A DNA stretch of 62,202 nucleotides from Marinilabiliales bacterium (GCA_002869365.1 PKTA01000200.1:1-62202), one strand, 5' to 3'. Shown: positions 28,278 through 37,803, numbered from the stretch's first letter. The notes: generated from the letters alone by a model not told the origin. Numbers and translations are program-made.

Positions 28278-29705
28278 TTAATTTATGTCATTACTAAATA
28301 ACTTAGATTTCTCCGGGGCATTATATTTTTTCTCTATTCCTAATTTTGATCGGAGTTCATTGATTTCTCGTTTTAATTCTATCATTTTATGCTCACGAGA
28401 TACCATGAGTTTATTCGACCTGCTAAGATCATCCATTTGTTCCAATATTTTTTTCTCAGCATTTTTCCTGTCTCTTATATCATGAATTAATACCAAATTT
28501 GCGGCATTGCCTTTATATTCTATCAAACCTGCATTTATTTCTATATCAATGTGCTCACCTTTTGAGTTTTTAAATATCGATTCATAAATTTGTGGTACGT
28601 TTTTACCGGCAAGCCTTAATTTGTATGAGGTGTCAACTTTTTCAACTTCTCCCTCCGCCAAAAGAGAAGTAAATTCTGTGCCGATCAGTTTTCCCTTGCT
28701 GCTGCCCCATAGGTCAACAAATTTTGTATTTGCAAAAACTATTTTTCTGTTTTGAATAATACAAATACCATCATTTGCCCTTTCTACAAGGTTACGGTAT
28801 TTTTCTTCGCTTTCAATAAGTTTTTTTTCTGTTATTATTTTTTCAGTAACATCTTCGGCTATGCCAAAAATTTGTGATGGTTTACCAACCTTATCATAAT
28901 TGAAAACCACCTCTTTGGAAAGCATCCATATGTAATTGCCATCCTTTTTTCTCATGCGATAAGTGTTCTCAATAAATTCATCTTTTCGCAAATTAGCATA
29001 TGCTGGAATTACATTTTCAAGGTAGTATTTAAAATCATCGGGGTGTATTAATTGCTTCAGAATGCTGTTACCAAACTCTTCTATGTCTTCTTTCGAATAT
29101 TCTAAAATTTGATAAACTCTGTCGTTAATCGTAATATTTTTATTTAAAGTAAGGTCATAAATATAAATTATATTAGGGGTTGAGTTTATTAGTTTTTTTG
29201 ACAATTCTAATTCATCATATAATAACTTTTCAATTCTTTTATTTTCGGATATATCATGGAAAAGACAAAAAGTTTGTTTCGGACTGCCATCTGGTTTATA
29301 GTTGATTATACCATTGTTTTTTATGTAAAAATCCTCTCCTGTTGATTTAAGTAAATGAAATTCTACATCTCTTACAAAACCGTTTTTTAAAAATCTGGGG
29401 AAATTCTCTTGCAGAACACTAATGGAGTCGGGATGTATAAACTCAGTTATACTTTTTCCAATTACATCTTTTTTACTTTTTACTTTCATGAGGTCGAGCC
29501 AGGCTTGGTTCACCTCAACTATTTCGCCTTTAGGATTTAGTGATTCGTAAGGTATAGTTATTTGACTAAATAAATACTTATAAAAACCTTCGTTTTCCAC
29601 TAGTCGTTTTTCAATTAAGTCTTTTGCATTAATTTCTTCCTCTAAAGATTTAATTCGAGATTTTAACTCCTCATTTTCCTTTTTTAAGCGGTTAGTTTCA
29701 GCCAT
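28278..29705 (-). CDS. PAS-repeat protein without kinase domain
   Basis: A 475-residue soluble protein and first gene of the sensory operon. It begins with a coiled coil (about 1-40). Three PAS domains follow (about 40-155, 165-285 and 295-415; the last has VERANDGICIIQ and ANTKFVDLWG), with PAC-like ends such as HDISENK, AEDVTEK and HDIRDRK. It finishes with a second coiled coil ending in residues like ELRSKLG. No HisKA, HATPase, GGDEF or DNA-binding domain is visible, so it probably signals by binding the kinases encoded downstream. The start follows a 294-base gap shared with the divergent tilS. Confidence 0.88.
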   Translation of the reverse strand: MAETNRLKKENEELKSRIKSLEEEINAKDLIEKRLVENEGFYKYLFSQITIPYESLNPKGEIVEVNQAWLDLMKVKSKKDVIGKSITEFIHPDSISVLQENFPRFLKNGFVRDVEFHLLKSTGEDFYIKNNGIINYKPDGSPKQTFCLFHDISENKRIEKLLYDELELSKKLINSTPNIIYIYDLTLNKNITINDRVYQILEYSKEDIEEFGNSILKQLIHPDDFKYYLENVIPAYANLRKDEFIENTYRMRKKDGNYIWMLSKEVVFNYDKVGKPSQIFGIAEDVTEKIITEKKLIESEEKYRNLVERANDGICIIQNRKIVFANTKFVDLWGSSKGKLIGTEFTSLLAEGEVEKVDTSYKLRLAGKNVPQIYESIFKNSKGEHIDIEINAGLIEYKGNAANLVLIHDIRDRKNAEKKILEQMDDLSRSNKLMVSREHKMIELKREINELRSKLGIEKKYNAPEKSKLFSNDIN

Positions 29706-29987
29706 AATAGTGGAGAGTAATTAGTTTAAATCAATTTCTTAATTTTAGTTCGTTAATAAATTCTGTTTTTGATATTTGCTACTGAAGAAACTATTTTGGG
29801 TAATTAATTTGATCTACCAATTTGTGTAACTAAAACAGTTTAGATACGTTGAACTCATTAATAGTTTAATCACTCCCCCTAAATAAATTCTAATACAAGC
29901 AAAAACCGCTCTAAAGTAATAATTATTTCAAGATTTTACAAATTATCCTAAATAATTATAGTTTGTGCTTTATTATCAAATGATTAT

Positions 29988-29995
29988 TAATTTTG
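29988..29995 (+). promoter_or_regulatory. -7 box (TAATTTTG) of tilS, apparently leaderless
   Basis: TAATTTTG is followed by CAAT and then the GTG at 30000. The spacing of four bases equals that of the DAHP synthase promoter. Transcription would begin at or near the start codon. Confidence 0.5.
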
Positions 29996-29999
29996 CAAT

Positions 30000-31364
30000 G
30001 TGAAAGAAAAGCTTAGAAATTTCATTGAATTTAACAGTTTATTTAAGCGGGAGGATAAAATTCTGTTAGCAATTAGTGGAGGTTTAGACTCCGTTGTATT
30101 ACTTCATTTTTTAGTAAATGAAGGCTATAATGTTGTTGCTGCACATTGTAATTTTAAACTCAGAGGAAGTGAGTCGGATGAGGATGAATTGTTTGTTTCA
30201 CAACTTACTGATAAACTGGGAGTTAAATTATATATTGAAAGATTTAGCACTCTTGAATATGCTGAAAAAAACAAATTATCAATTCAAATTGCTGCCAGGC
30301 AACTAAGGTACAATTGGTTCGATAAACTCATTGAAACTTATAATATTGATAAACTTGCTGTGGCACATCATCTGGATGATAATATTGAAACTTTATTTAT
30401 TAATTTGTTGAGAGGAAGCGGTCTTGCAGGGATAAAAGGCATTCCAGTTAAAAACAAAAAAATTGTAAGGCCATTAATGTGTGTTTACAGAAAAGAAATT
30501 AGCGAGTATTCGAAAATAAATAAAATTGATTTTAGAGAGGACTCTTCCAACAAATCGAAAAAATACCTGAGAAATAAAATCAGGCATGAACTTATTCCAA
30601 TACTTAAAAATATTGATCCGTCTTCCAGTGATACAATTGCTAAAAGTATGAGTCATCTGGCCGATGATGATAATATTTTTAATCAGTTAATCGAGGAGAA
30701 ACGAAATGAAATTTTAGAATTTAAAGACGAATCCATATTTTTACCTCATAAAAAACTGCTTAATTTACATCCTTTAAATTCATGGGTATACAGAATTTTA
30801 AAACCTTATGAATTTAGTCGTAACGTATGCCATTCCATATGTGAAGGTTTTGGAAAACAGCAAAGTGGGAAGGTTTATTTTTCGGAAACATATCGCTTGG
30901 TAAACGACAGAAATCATTTCATAATTCAAAGGATAAACACGGAAGAAGAGAAAGGAGAGTTCGAAATTTTATCAGATCAAAAAGAAATTAAGGAACCAAT
31001 TAATTTGGAGTTTTTCGTAAATAAAAATGAAGATGGAATTGAATTTAGTCATGATAAAAATATTGCATATTTCGATTTTAATAAGTTGACATTTCCTCTT
31101 AAACTAAGGAGATGGAGGGAAGGTGACAAATTTAAACCCTTCGGACTAAAAGGCAATAAACTGCTGAGCGACTTTTTTATTAATCAAAAATTAAGTATAC
31201 CGGAAAAGGAAAAAGTGTGGATTTTGTGTTCCAGCGAAAAAATTATTTGTGTTGTCGGGCTGCGACCTTCCGATAATTTTAAAGTTACAAAATCCACCAA
31301 AGAAATATTAAAAGTTAAATTTACACAAAAAGTGTCAGGAATATGCAAAGAGTGCAACAAATGA
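30000..31364 (+). CDS. tilS: tRNA(Ile)-lysidine synthase TilS
   Basis: TilS attaches lysine to C34 of the minor tRNA(Ile) so that it reads AUA. The 454 residues start with a PP-loop ATPase motif SGGLDS (26-31) and continue with HHLDDNIETLFINLLRGSG and GIKGIPVK. The C-terminal TilS_C domain is recognisable from about residue 355 (LRRWREGDKFKPFGLKG). The start is GTG at 30000. An ATG two bases upstream is out of frame and immediately followed by TGA. A -7 box four bases upstream fits this start. It is divergent from the sensory operon. Confidence 0.94.
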   Translation: MKEKLRNFIEFNSLFKREDKILLAISGGLDSVVLLHFLVNEGYNVVAAHCNFKLRGSESDEDELFVSQLTDKLGVKLYIERFSTLEYAEKNKLSIQIAARQLRYNWFDKLIETYNIDKLAVAHHLDDNIETLFINLLRGSGLAGIKGIPVKNKKIVRPLMCVYRKEISEYSKINKIDFREDSSNKSKKYLRNKIRHELIPILKNIDPSSSDTIAKSMSHLADDDNIFNQLIEEKRNEILEFKDESIFLPHKKLLNLHPLNSWVYRILKPYEFSRNVCHSICEGFGKQQSGKVYFSETYRLVNDRNHFIIQRINTEEEKGEFEILSDQKEIKEPINLEFFVNKNEDGIEFSHDKNIAYFDFNKLTFPLKLRRWREGDKFKPFGLKGNKLLSDFFINQKLSIPEKEKVWILCSSEKIICVVGLRPSDNFKVTKSTKEILKVKFTQKVSGICKECNK

Positions 31365-31410
31365 TATTACCGGGTTGTCAGGAAAAGACTTAATCTATCG
31401 TTCGGTTTTG

Positions 31411-31418
31411 TATTTTTG
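31411..31418 (+). promoter_or_regulatory. -7 box (TATTTTTG) of dsbD
   Basis: TAnnTTTG match 41 bases upstream of the ATG at 31460. Confidence 0.45.
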
Positions 31419-31459
31419 CAATTCCCTTTGGGGATTATTAATTGAAAAAAAAATTATAT

Positions 31460-33898
31460 ATGAAGTCTAGGATAATATTACTATTTGCTTCAATACTTTT
31501 ATTCTCAGGAATAAATGCTCAAATTTTCGAGCCAGTTAAATGGGATTTTTCAAAAGAGAAAATTTCGGATAATGAGTATGAATTAGTTTTTACTGCCTCT
31601 ATAGACCATAAGTGGCATTTATACTCTCAGGACATACCAATGTCGCCTCCTGCAACTACTTTTAAATTCAACGAAAGTGATGATTATGAGTTGATTGGAA
31701 AGGTTAAGGAACTAAGCCCGGTTATCGAAGAGTATGATCCTAATTTTGAAATGGAACTTAAATATTTCGCCAATGAAGCAATATTTAAGCAAAAGGTAAA
31801 AATACTTAATTCCAATGCCAAAATTACTGGTTCATTGGAATTTATGTGCTGTGATGATATGCGGTGTCTTCCGCCTAGCGACGTTGATTTTAATTTCAAG
31901 TTTGCTGAAATAGAATCCCCTGTAGCCAACAAAATTATTGAACCTGTTACCTGGAAATTCTCCGCTGAAAAAATTGCTGACAGAAAATTTGACTTAATTT
32001 TTACTGCTACCGTTGAAGATGGGTACCACCTCTACTCAGTAGAAAAAGTTGAAGACGGACCTTTGCCAACGGAATTCGTTTTTGAAGAACAAAACGGTTT
32101 TAAACTTATTGGGAAAGCCGAAGAAGTTACAAAACCAATTAAGGAATACGATAAAGTTTTTGAGTTGGACATTAAATTCTTCAATAAAACAGCGGTATTT
32201 AAACAAAGCATCGAACTAACATCCGATGATGATGTAATAGATGTGGTTGGTGAAATACAATATATGTCGTGTAATGATGTAAGTTGTATTGCACTGTATA
32301 CTGATATTGAATATAAATTCAATGGTAAAACCAATGAACAAATAATTTCTTCCACTACCGAAGAAAGTGATACTAATTTAAATAACGACCTGGGAGCGGT
32401 AGATATTACCGGAAAAAATGCCTCACTTTGGGGGTTCTTCATCTTGTCGTTTTTAGGTGGTTTAGCTGCAATATTAACTCCTTGTGTTTTCCCTATGATT
32501 CCTATGACTGTTTCCTTTTTTATGAAAGAAGGTGCTGACAAGGCAAAGGGAAAAGTGGAAGCAATAATATACGGAATAAGCATTATTGCTATTTATGTTT
32601 TCATAGGTTCTGTTTTAGCAGTTATTGCCGGCCCAGAAATAGCTAACTGGCTAAGCACTCATTGGTTACCAAATATATTATTCTTCTTAATATTTGTAAT
32701 ATTTGCATTTTCGTTTTTCGGAATGTTCGAAATTACATTGCCAAGTTGGATAGTAAATAAATCGGATCAGAAGGCTGACAAAGGTGGATTTTTAGGCCCT
32801 GTTTTCATGGCATTAACATTGGTTTTGGTTTCATTTAGTTGTACCGGACCTATTGTTGGAACCATTTTAGTTGAGTCGGCAGGAGGACAAATATTGAAAC
32901 CAATAGTTGGAATGTTTGGATTCTCACTTGCCTTTGCTCTTCCATTTACAATGTTTGCATTTTTCCCAAGTTTGTTGGAAGGTTTGCCAAAATCGGGTGG
33001 TTGGTTAAATTCGGTAAAAGTCGTTCTGGGTTTCCTTGAATTGGCCCTGGGATTAAAATTTCTTAGTATTGCCGATCAAACTTACCATTGGGGAATCCTC
33101 GACAGAGAAATATATCTTGCTTTCTGGATAGTAATTTTCTTCTTATTAGGATTGTATCTGCTTGGGAAACTTAAGTTTGCACACGACTCTGATTTACCAT
33201 TTATTTCAGTACCGCGTCTGATGCTTGCAATAATTACTTTTACTTTTGTAGCATATATGATTCCCGGAATGTGGGGTGCTCCTCTTAAATCCCTTTCGGG
33301 ATATATTCCTCCTCAAACAACGCATGACTTTGATATTAATACCATCATAAGAGATAATGTTAAAGCATATGGTGGTGGAATTTCGGATAACGAATCGGAA
33401 ATTTGTGAAACACCAAAATATCATGAATTCTTGCATCTGCCTCACGGTCTGGAAGGTTACTTTGATTTAGATCAGGCAATAAAATGTGGCAAAGAGCAAA
33501 ACAAACCAATTTTCATCGACTTTACAGGGCACGGTTGTGTTAACTGTAGAGAAATGGAAGCTAATGTTTGGTCGGATCCAAATGTACTTAAACGTTTAAG
33601 AGAAGATTATATAGTTGTTGCTCTTTATGTTGATGATAAAACCGGTTTGCCGGAAGAAGAATGGTATGTTTCAAACTATGATGGTAAAAAGAAGAAAACC
33701 GTTGGAAAGAAATTTGCCGATTTACAAAAAGAGAAATTTGGTGTTAATGCTCAGCCTTTTTATGTTTTGCTAGGTCATGAAAATGAAGTATTAGCTCAAC
33801 CACGAGCCTATGATTTAGATGTTGATGCATTTGTAAAATTCCTCGACAAAGGAAAAGAAAACTTTAAAAACGGGAAAAGTGTTTTTAAAATGAACTAG
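31460..33898 (+). CDS. dsbD: thiol:disulfide interchange protein DsbD-type with duplicated N-terminal domain
   Basis: DsbD carries electrons from cytoplasmic thioredoxin through the inner membrane to periplasmic thiol enzymes. With the ATG start the protein has 812 residues and a clean signal peptide (MKSRIILLFASILLFSGINA). A TTG start at 31442 would only add six residues. Two consecutive homologous N-terminal domains follow, each ending in a Cys pair (MCCDDMRC and MSCNDVSC). The membrane domain has TPCVFPMIPM and a SCTGPIVG segment with about eight helices. A C-terminal thioredoxin domain has CVNC near residue 692. The usual family has one N-terminal domain, so the duplication is unusual. 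Confidence 0.92.
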   Translation: MKSRIILLFASILLFSGINAQIFEPVKWDFSKEKISDNEYELVFTASIDHKWHLYSQDIPMSPPATTFKFNESDDYELIGKVKELSPVIEEYDPNFEMELKYFANEAIFKQKVKILNSNAKITGSLEFMCCDDMRCLPPSDVDFNFKFAEIESPVANKIIEPVTWKFSAEKIADRKFDLIFTATVEDGYHLYSVEKVEDGPLPTEFVFEEQNGFKLIGKAEEVTKPIKEYDKVFELDIKFFNKTAVFKQSIELTSDDDVIDVVGEIQYMSCNDVSCIALYTDIEYKFNGKTNEQIISSTTEESDTNLNNDLGAVDITGKNASLWGFFILSFLGGLAAILTPCVFPMIPMTVSFFMKEGADKAKGKVEAIIYGISIIAIYVFIGSVLAVIAGPEIANWLSTHWLPNILFFLIFVIFAFSFFGMFEITLPSWIVNKSDQKADKGGFLGPVFMALTLVLVSFSCTGPIVGTILVESAGGQILKPIVGMFGFSLAFALPFTMFAFFPSLLEGLPKSGGWLNSVKVVLGFLELALGLKFLSIADQTYHWGILDREIYLAFWIVIFFLLGLYLLGKLKFAHDSDLPFISVPRLMLAIITFTFVAYMIPGMWGAPLKSLSGYIPPQTTHDFDINTIIRDNVKAYGGGISDNESEICETPKYHEFLHLPHGLEGYFDLDQAIKCGKEQNKPIFIDFTGHGCVNCREMEANVWSDPNVLKRLREDYIVVALYVDDKTGLPEEEWYVSNYDGKKKKTVGKKFADLQKEKFGVNAQPFYVLLGHENEVLAQPRAYDLDVDAFVKFLDKGKENFKNGKSVFKMN

Positions 33899-33919
33899 CA
33901 CTTTTTTATAGGGATTATT

Positions 33920-34636
33920 TTATAACAGGAAATTTTTGTCCAGATACGACTGAAAGGCAGGCTTATATTGTTCGCTTACAGGAATATAAACATCTTTATC
34001 GAAAATAATACGGTTGCGTTCAATGGTGCTTATTTTATCCAAATTAACAATGTACGACCTATGAACTCGCATAAAGGAATCTTCGGGTAGGAATGTTTCC
34101 ATTTTTTTCATGCTCATCAAAGTCATTATTGGTTTTTGATTCTCAATATGAATCCTCAAATATTCGCGCATACCTTCAATATATTTTATGTCAGATAACT
34201 GTATTCGCAATATTTTATATTCTGATTTTATGAATAGGAATTTATCGTTTCTCTTTACAGTTGCAGCCTCTTCATTAATAGTTTTTATTCTGGATTTTGC
34301 TTTTTCTGCAGCCTTGAGAAAATCGGAATAGGCAATGGGTTTTAATAAATAGTCGATGGCATCAACTCTAAATCCATCAATGGCATGCTCGCTGTAAGCT
34401 GTAGTAAAAATAACTTTTGGCGGATTGTTTAAAGATTTCACAAAATCCATCCCGCTAAGGTCGGGCATATTTATGTCCACAAACATTAAATCTACTTCAT
34501 TTTCTTCCAAAAAAGTAATTGCATCAATGGCACTTTCAAAACTGTTTAGTAGCTTTAGATATGGTGTTTTTTCAACATAACTAACCACCTGTTTTAAGGC
34601 CAAAGGTTCATCATCGATAGCAATGCAACTTATCAT
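33920..34636 (-). CDS. LytTR-family response regulator
   Basis: A 238-residue DNA-binding regulator. The receiver domain covers residues 1-120, with the acidic pair Asp8-Asp9, phospho-Asp54 (FVDINMP) and Lys99 in LLKP. The LytTR domain follows from about residue 138 (DKFLFIKSEYKILRIQLSDIKYIEG) and includes the MRVHRSYIVNLDKI block that contacts DNA. Its ATG overlaps the TGA of the upstream kinase gene (ATGA), so the pair is translationally coupled. Targets are unknown; the neighbouring Spy-like and T9SS genes are candidates. Confidence 0.95.
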   Translation of the reverse strand: MISCIAIDDEPLALKQVVSYVEKTPYLKLLNSFESAIDAITFLEENEVDLMFVDINMPDLSGMDFVKSLNNPPKVIFTTAYSEHAIDGFRVDAIDYLLKPIAYSDFLKAAEKAKSRIKTINEEAATVKRNDKFLFIKSEYKILRIQLSDIKYIEGMREYLRIHIENQKPIMTLMSMKKMETFLPEDSFMRVHRSYIVNLDKISTIERNRIIFDKDVYIPVSEQYKPAFQSYLDKNFLL

Positions 34637-35736
34637 ATCGGAATAGTTAAATGTAATTTATAAATCTCATCATTTTCACTTATGGTGAGGGAATAATCAT
34701 TATCATATAATAAATCAAGACGTTTTTTAGAATTTTTGATACCTATCCCTCTTTCATTATCTGATTTACTTTGTTCAAATTTGCTATTCTCTGTTTCGAA
34801 TACTAATTTATCATCGTTAAAGAAAAAAGATATTTTTACAAAAGAGGTTTGCTGATAACTTATGCCGTGTTTGAATGCATTTTCGATATATGATATAAAC
34901 AATAGTGGAGGAATGCTTTTGTCGGGCAAGTCGTTGGGGATATATAATTTAATATCAACTTTTTCTGAAAAACGCAGCATCATTAAATCAACATAATTTT
35001 TTATGAACTCCATTTCTTTTTGAATGCTAATCAATTTGTTTTCCGATTCATAAAGCAGATATCGCATCAGTTTCGATAGTCTGATAATCGAGTCCTTTGC
35101 TTCTTCGGTATTAATATCTATTAAGGAATGAATATTATTTAGAGTATTCATAAAAAAATGAGGACTTACCTGACTTTTTAAAAATGCCAATTGAGTCTCA
35201 GCATTTTCTACTTCAAGTTTTGCTCTTTGTTGTTCTGATTTGTTAAGGCGAAAAGTGGCCATAAGTCCGGTATCGAAGCCAACAAGTAAAAACGAAAAAA
35301 TAAGCAGGTTTATGAAAGGAGGCATAGCCTTACCTGCATTTATGCTATTGGGTCTTGGAGGAAGTCTGTTTTCGTCAAATTGATTTGGGCGCGGAGGCAG
35401 GGGACGTTGATCATTTAAAAACTCCCGCTGTCGTGGTGGAGGACCATCTTGCCGGTCATATAGAAACGAACCAAAACTTATAACAGCAATTAAAGCAAAT
35501 ACACTAAGAATGTATTTAAGGTTTTGTTTTGCAAATAGCATTTTTGGTACAAAAAACAATCTGTTTATAAGGAAAATAATAAACAAAGGAATAATTGTTT
35601 TCAATATGTTCAACAATTCCCTAGCGTTGATATTGGTGTCTTCCCTAAAAAATATTGGTGCAAATACGAGTAATATCCATACAAATGAGATTATTACTAT
35701 CTCGGAAAACCGCAATTGTTTTTTTTTATTGAACAT
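34633..35736 (-). CDS. LytS-type sensor histidine kinase
   Basis: A 367-residue membrane kinase and partner of the LytTR regulator. Four hydrophobic segments occupy roughly residues 10-150 and are interrupted by a Pro/Arg-rich periplasmic or cytoplasmic loop (PPPRQRE, PPRPNQ). The His_kinase domain has the phospho-His in the SPHFFMNTLNNIHSL block, and a short HATPase follows with ENAFKHGIS and GIGIKNSKKRLDLLY. The frame is open seven codons further to a TTG at 35757; I prefer the ATG at 35736. A -7 box at 35768-35775 precedes it. Confidence 0.93.
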   Translation of the reverse strand: MFNKKKQLRFSEIVIISFVWILLVFAPIFFREDTNINARELLNILKTIIPLFIIFLINRLFFVPKMLFAKQNLKYILSVFALIAVISFGSFLYDRQDGPPPRQREFLNDQRPLPPRPNQFDENRLPPRPNSINAGKAMPPFINLLIFSFLLVGFDTGLMATFRLNKSEQQRAKLEVENAETQLAFLKSQVSPHFFMNTLNNIHSLIDINTEEAKDSIIRLSKLMRYLLYESENKLISIQKEMEFIKNYVDLMMLRFSEKVDIKLYIPNDLPDKSIPPLLFISYIENAFKHGISYQQTSFVKISFFFNDDKLVFETENSKFEQSKSDNERGIGIKNSKKRLDLLYDNDYSLTISENDEIYKLHLTIPI

Positions 35737-35767
35737 CTTATTTATTATAAAGAACAAAATTCATTAA

Positions 35768-35775
35768 CAAATTTA
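35768..35775 (-). promoter_or_regulatory. -7 box (TAAATTTG) of the LytS/LytTR pair
   Basis: TAnnTTTG match on the minus strand, 31 bases upstream of the ATG at 35736. It lies in the short gap after the T9SS gene, so the two-component pair may be transcribed separately. Confidence 0.4.
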
Positions 35776-35804
35776 ACAATAGTTGCCAATGTTTGTTAGT
35801 TAAT

Positions 35805-37349
35805 TTATTGCTTTACCATTTTCCTGATATATATCCCGTTTGAACTATTTAATTTTAGGATATAAATACCCGGTGCCAAACTCTGAATATTGAGTTTGTA
35901 TTGCTTCATGGTATTTATTTCATAATTAAAAATTTCAATTCCGCTCAAACTAAATATTCCTATGGAATTTAATTTTAAATCATTATCCGATTCTATTGTT
36001 AAATAATTATTTGCCGGATTAGGATAAACCCTTAATAATGATTCAGAACCAGAATCAATTTCATTTAGGGAGGTTGCTGATGCGTCTCTAACCAGACGAA
36101 CATAATTATAAATTCTAATAACATCCCCCTGAGGACCATGGCCGAATGGAAAGTCGTTGGGATCGCCAACCTTAGGATCACTTCTTTGAGCACCTGCTCC
36201 ATGCACATCCATCAAGGTATAATTTTCTGATCCGGGAGGTTCCTCCATAAATCCAAGTCCTTCGCCAAAACATACATAGGCAGCATTGCTTCCCGGGTTT
36301 GCCTGCATATTTGAATGTGTTGTTCCACTCCAGTAGAAAGGATAATTTACACTTCCGCCTTCATCAATAATGCTGCTGCAATTAAAAACCGGATCTATGG
36401 CAGCTGAGTTTGTTGTTTGAACTGAGCGGGTGTAATCAACTATGCTTTGAAGTTCTTTTGCATTTGGTAACCTCCAGTCGGAATAACCCGCAGTGTTAGC
36501 ATTTTCAGCGTAATTTAAGGCTTCCTCCCATGTTTGTCCATAACCATTATCATCCTGTAACCACATCAAACCGGTAGAGTTATCAGTAATTGTTCCATTA
36601 CCGTTATCAGTAAAATTATTTATACCATAACTACTGTTGCCTCTCACATACATCACATAAAACTGTTTGTCTTCAGTTTGGCCTGGCATGGGTTCAGTTG
36701 GATAGCCTTTTATTCTTCCGTCGGCAAAATTTACTCCGAACATGGTTTCATTGCCATTCATTGTAGTACCCACATAAAGTGTGGAAGATGCAAACTGTGC
36801 ATCGATAATACGTTCGCCGGCACTTTCGTCGCCATATCCAAAATCGAAATATTCGGTATCGATAAATGGAACAAGATTCTCTGTGGAACCATTATAACCA
36901 CTGGGATCAACTCCGGAAAATACAATAAGTGAATATGCTTCTTTAATATTTGGAAGTCGCCAGTCGTCATATCCTGCAAGATTAAAGGTGTCGGCAGCAG
37001 CAATTGCTTCATCGTAAGAGAGTTTATCATCGTAATTTATTAAACCATCCCTATTTAAATCAGGGCTTTTTTGCCACATCAGGCCTGTTACTAAATCGCT
37101 GATTGTTCCGTCTCCATTATCCACATAGTTTGGTTGATTACCCTGGTAGTTTACATCCTGACCATAAAAGGGACTACCCACTGTTGGTAAAGAAATTTCC
37201 TTGAGAGTATCGTAAGAAATACTTTGCTTAGTATCAACAATACGATATGTTAAGTTGCTTTGAGACAGTAAATTGCTCATTGGTAATATTAATAAAGACA
37301 TTAATAGTGCAATTAGATTTATATTTTGACATTTATGTTCTGTCTTCAT
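35805..37349 (-). CDS. DUF1566 (Lcl-type) secreted protein with T9SS sorting domain
   Basis: A 514-residue secreted protein. A signal peptide occupies the first 28 residues or so (LLILPMSNLLSQ). Two DUF1566-type units follow, each with a DxxTGLMW motif (VTGLMWQKS and STGLMWLQDD) and a YDDWRLPNIKE / YSDWRLPNAKE segment. This fold is lectin-like and appears in bacterial surface proteins. A C-terminal type A T9SS sorting domain starts near RVYPNPANNYLTI and ends in RKMVKQ. It follows the Spy-like gene by 25 bases on the same strand, so the two are likely co-transcribed. Binding target unknown. Confidence 0.88.
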   Translation of the reverse strand: MKTEHKCQNINLIALLMSLLILPMSNLLSQSNLTYRIVDTKQSISYDTLKEISLPTVGSPFYGQDVNYQGNQPNYVDNGDGTISDLVTGLMWQKSPDLNRDGLINYDDKLSYDEAIAAADTFNLAGYDDWRLPNIKEAYSLIVFSGVDPSGYNGSTENLVPFIDTEYFDFGYGDESAGERIIDAQFASSTLYVGTTMNGNETMFGVNFADGRIKGYPTEPMPGQTEDKQFYVMYVRGNSSYGINNFTDNGNGTITDNSTGLMWLQDDNGYGQTWEEALNYAENANTAGYSDWRLPNAKELQSIVDYTRSVQTTNSAAIDPVFNCSSIIDEGGSVNYPFYWSGTTHSNMQANPGSNAAYVCFGEGLGFMEEPPGSENYTLMDVHGAGAQRSDPKVGDPNDFPFGHGPQGDVIRIYNYVRLVRDASATSLNEIDSGSESLLRVYPNPANNYLTIESDNDLKLNSIGIFSLSGIEIFNYEINTMKQYKLNIQSLAPGIYILKLNSSNGIYIRKMVKQ

Positions 37350-37374
37350 GATATAAAGTTTGAATATTAATATT

Positions 37375-37803
37375 TTATTTGTCTCGCTTTTTGCCCTGTG
37401 GTTTTTGCATTTTCCTGTTGTCTCTTGGCCGTTTTTCCTTCATGAACTCTTCAAATAAAACCGACTGTTCTATGCTGAGCACCGATTTTATTTCACTATC
37501 AAAATTTCCTTTAAGAGTTTCCATTTCTTTACGCTCGGCTTCATGAGATTTTTTATACTTTTCCTGAACAGTTTTCATGATTTTAAAATGATCACTCATT
37601 ATCTCTGTCATTTTTTGTTTTTGTTCTTCCGATAGCGAAAGTTTTGTTTCAAGATCAGAAATCATTTTCTGTATTTGTTTTTCACTTGGAATTGGTGGCG
37701 GACCCAAAGGCTTTTGCTGCATTTGCTGAGCATTTATATTAGTTAGGGTAAACATAAAACTTGCGAGGAGCATGATGACTGTTAGTTTGATTTTTGTTTT
37801 CAT
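37375..37803 (-). CDS. Spy/CpxP-like periplasmic protein
   Basis: A 142-residue exported protein with a signal peptide ending near residue 25 (TLTNINAQ) and an all-helical mature part. The LSLSEEQKQKM segment near residue 55 and a second LSIEQSVLFEEFM segment near residue 108 resemble the LTxxQ motifs of Spy/CpxP proteins, which act as ATP-free chaperones and stress sensors in the periplasm. The C-terminus is strongly basic (KRPRDNRKMQKPQGKKRDK). It has its own -7 box and leads into the DUF1566 protein gene. A second unrelated Spy-like gene sits at 60966. Confidence 0.75.
   Translation of the reverse strand: MKTKIKLTVIMLLASFMFTLTNINAQQMQQKPLGPPPIPSEKQIQKMISDLETKLSLSEEQKQKMTEIMSDHFKIMKTVQEKYKKSHEAERKEMETLKGNFDSEIKSVLSIEQSVLFEEFMKEKRPRDNRKMQKPQGKKRDK

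Noticed and set aside
32032..32583. 183-residue minus-strand open frame inside dsbD.
   Set aside because: Antisense shadow of dsbD with no recognisable domain.
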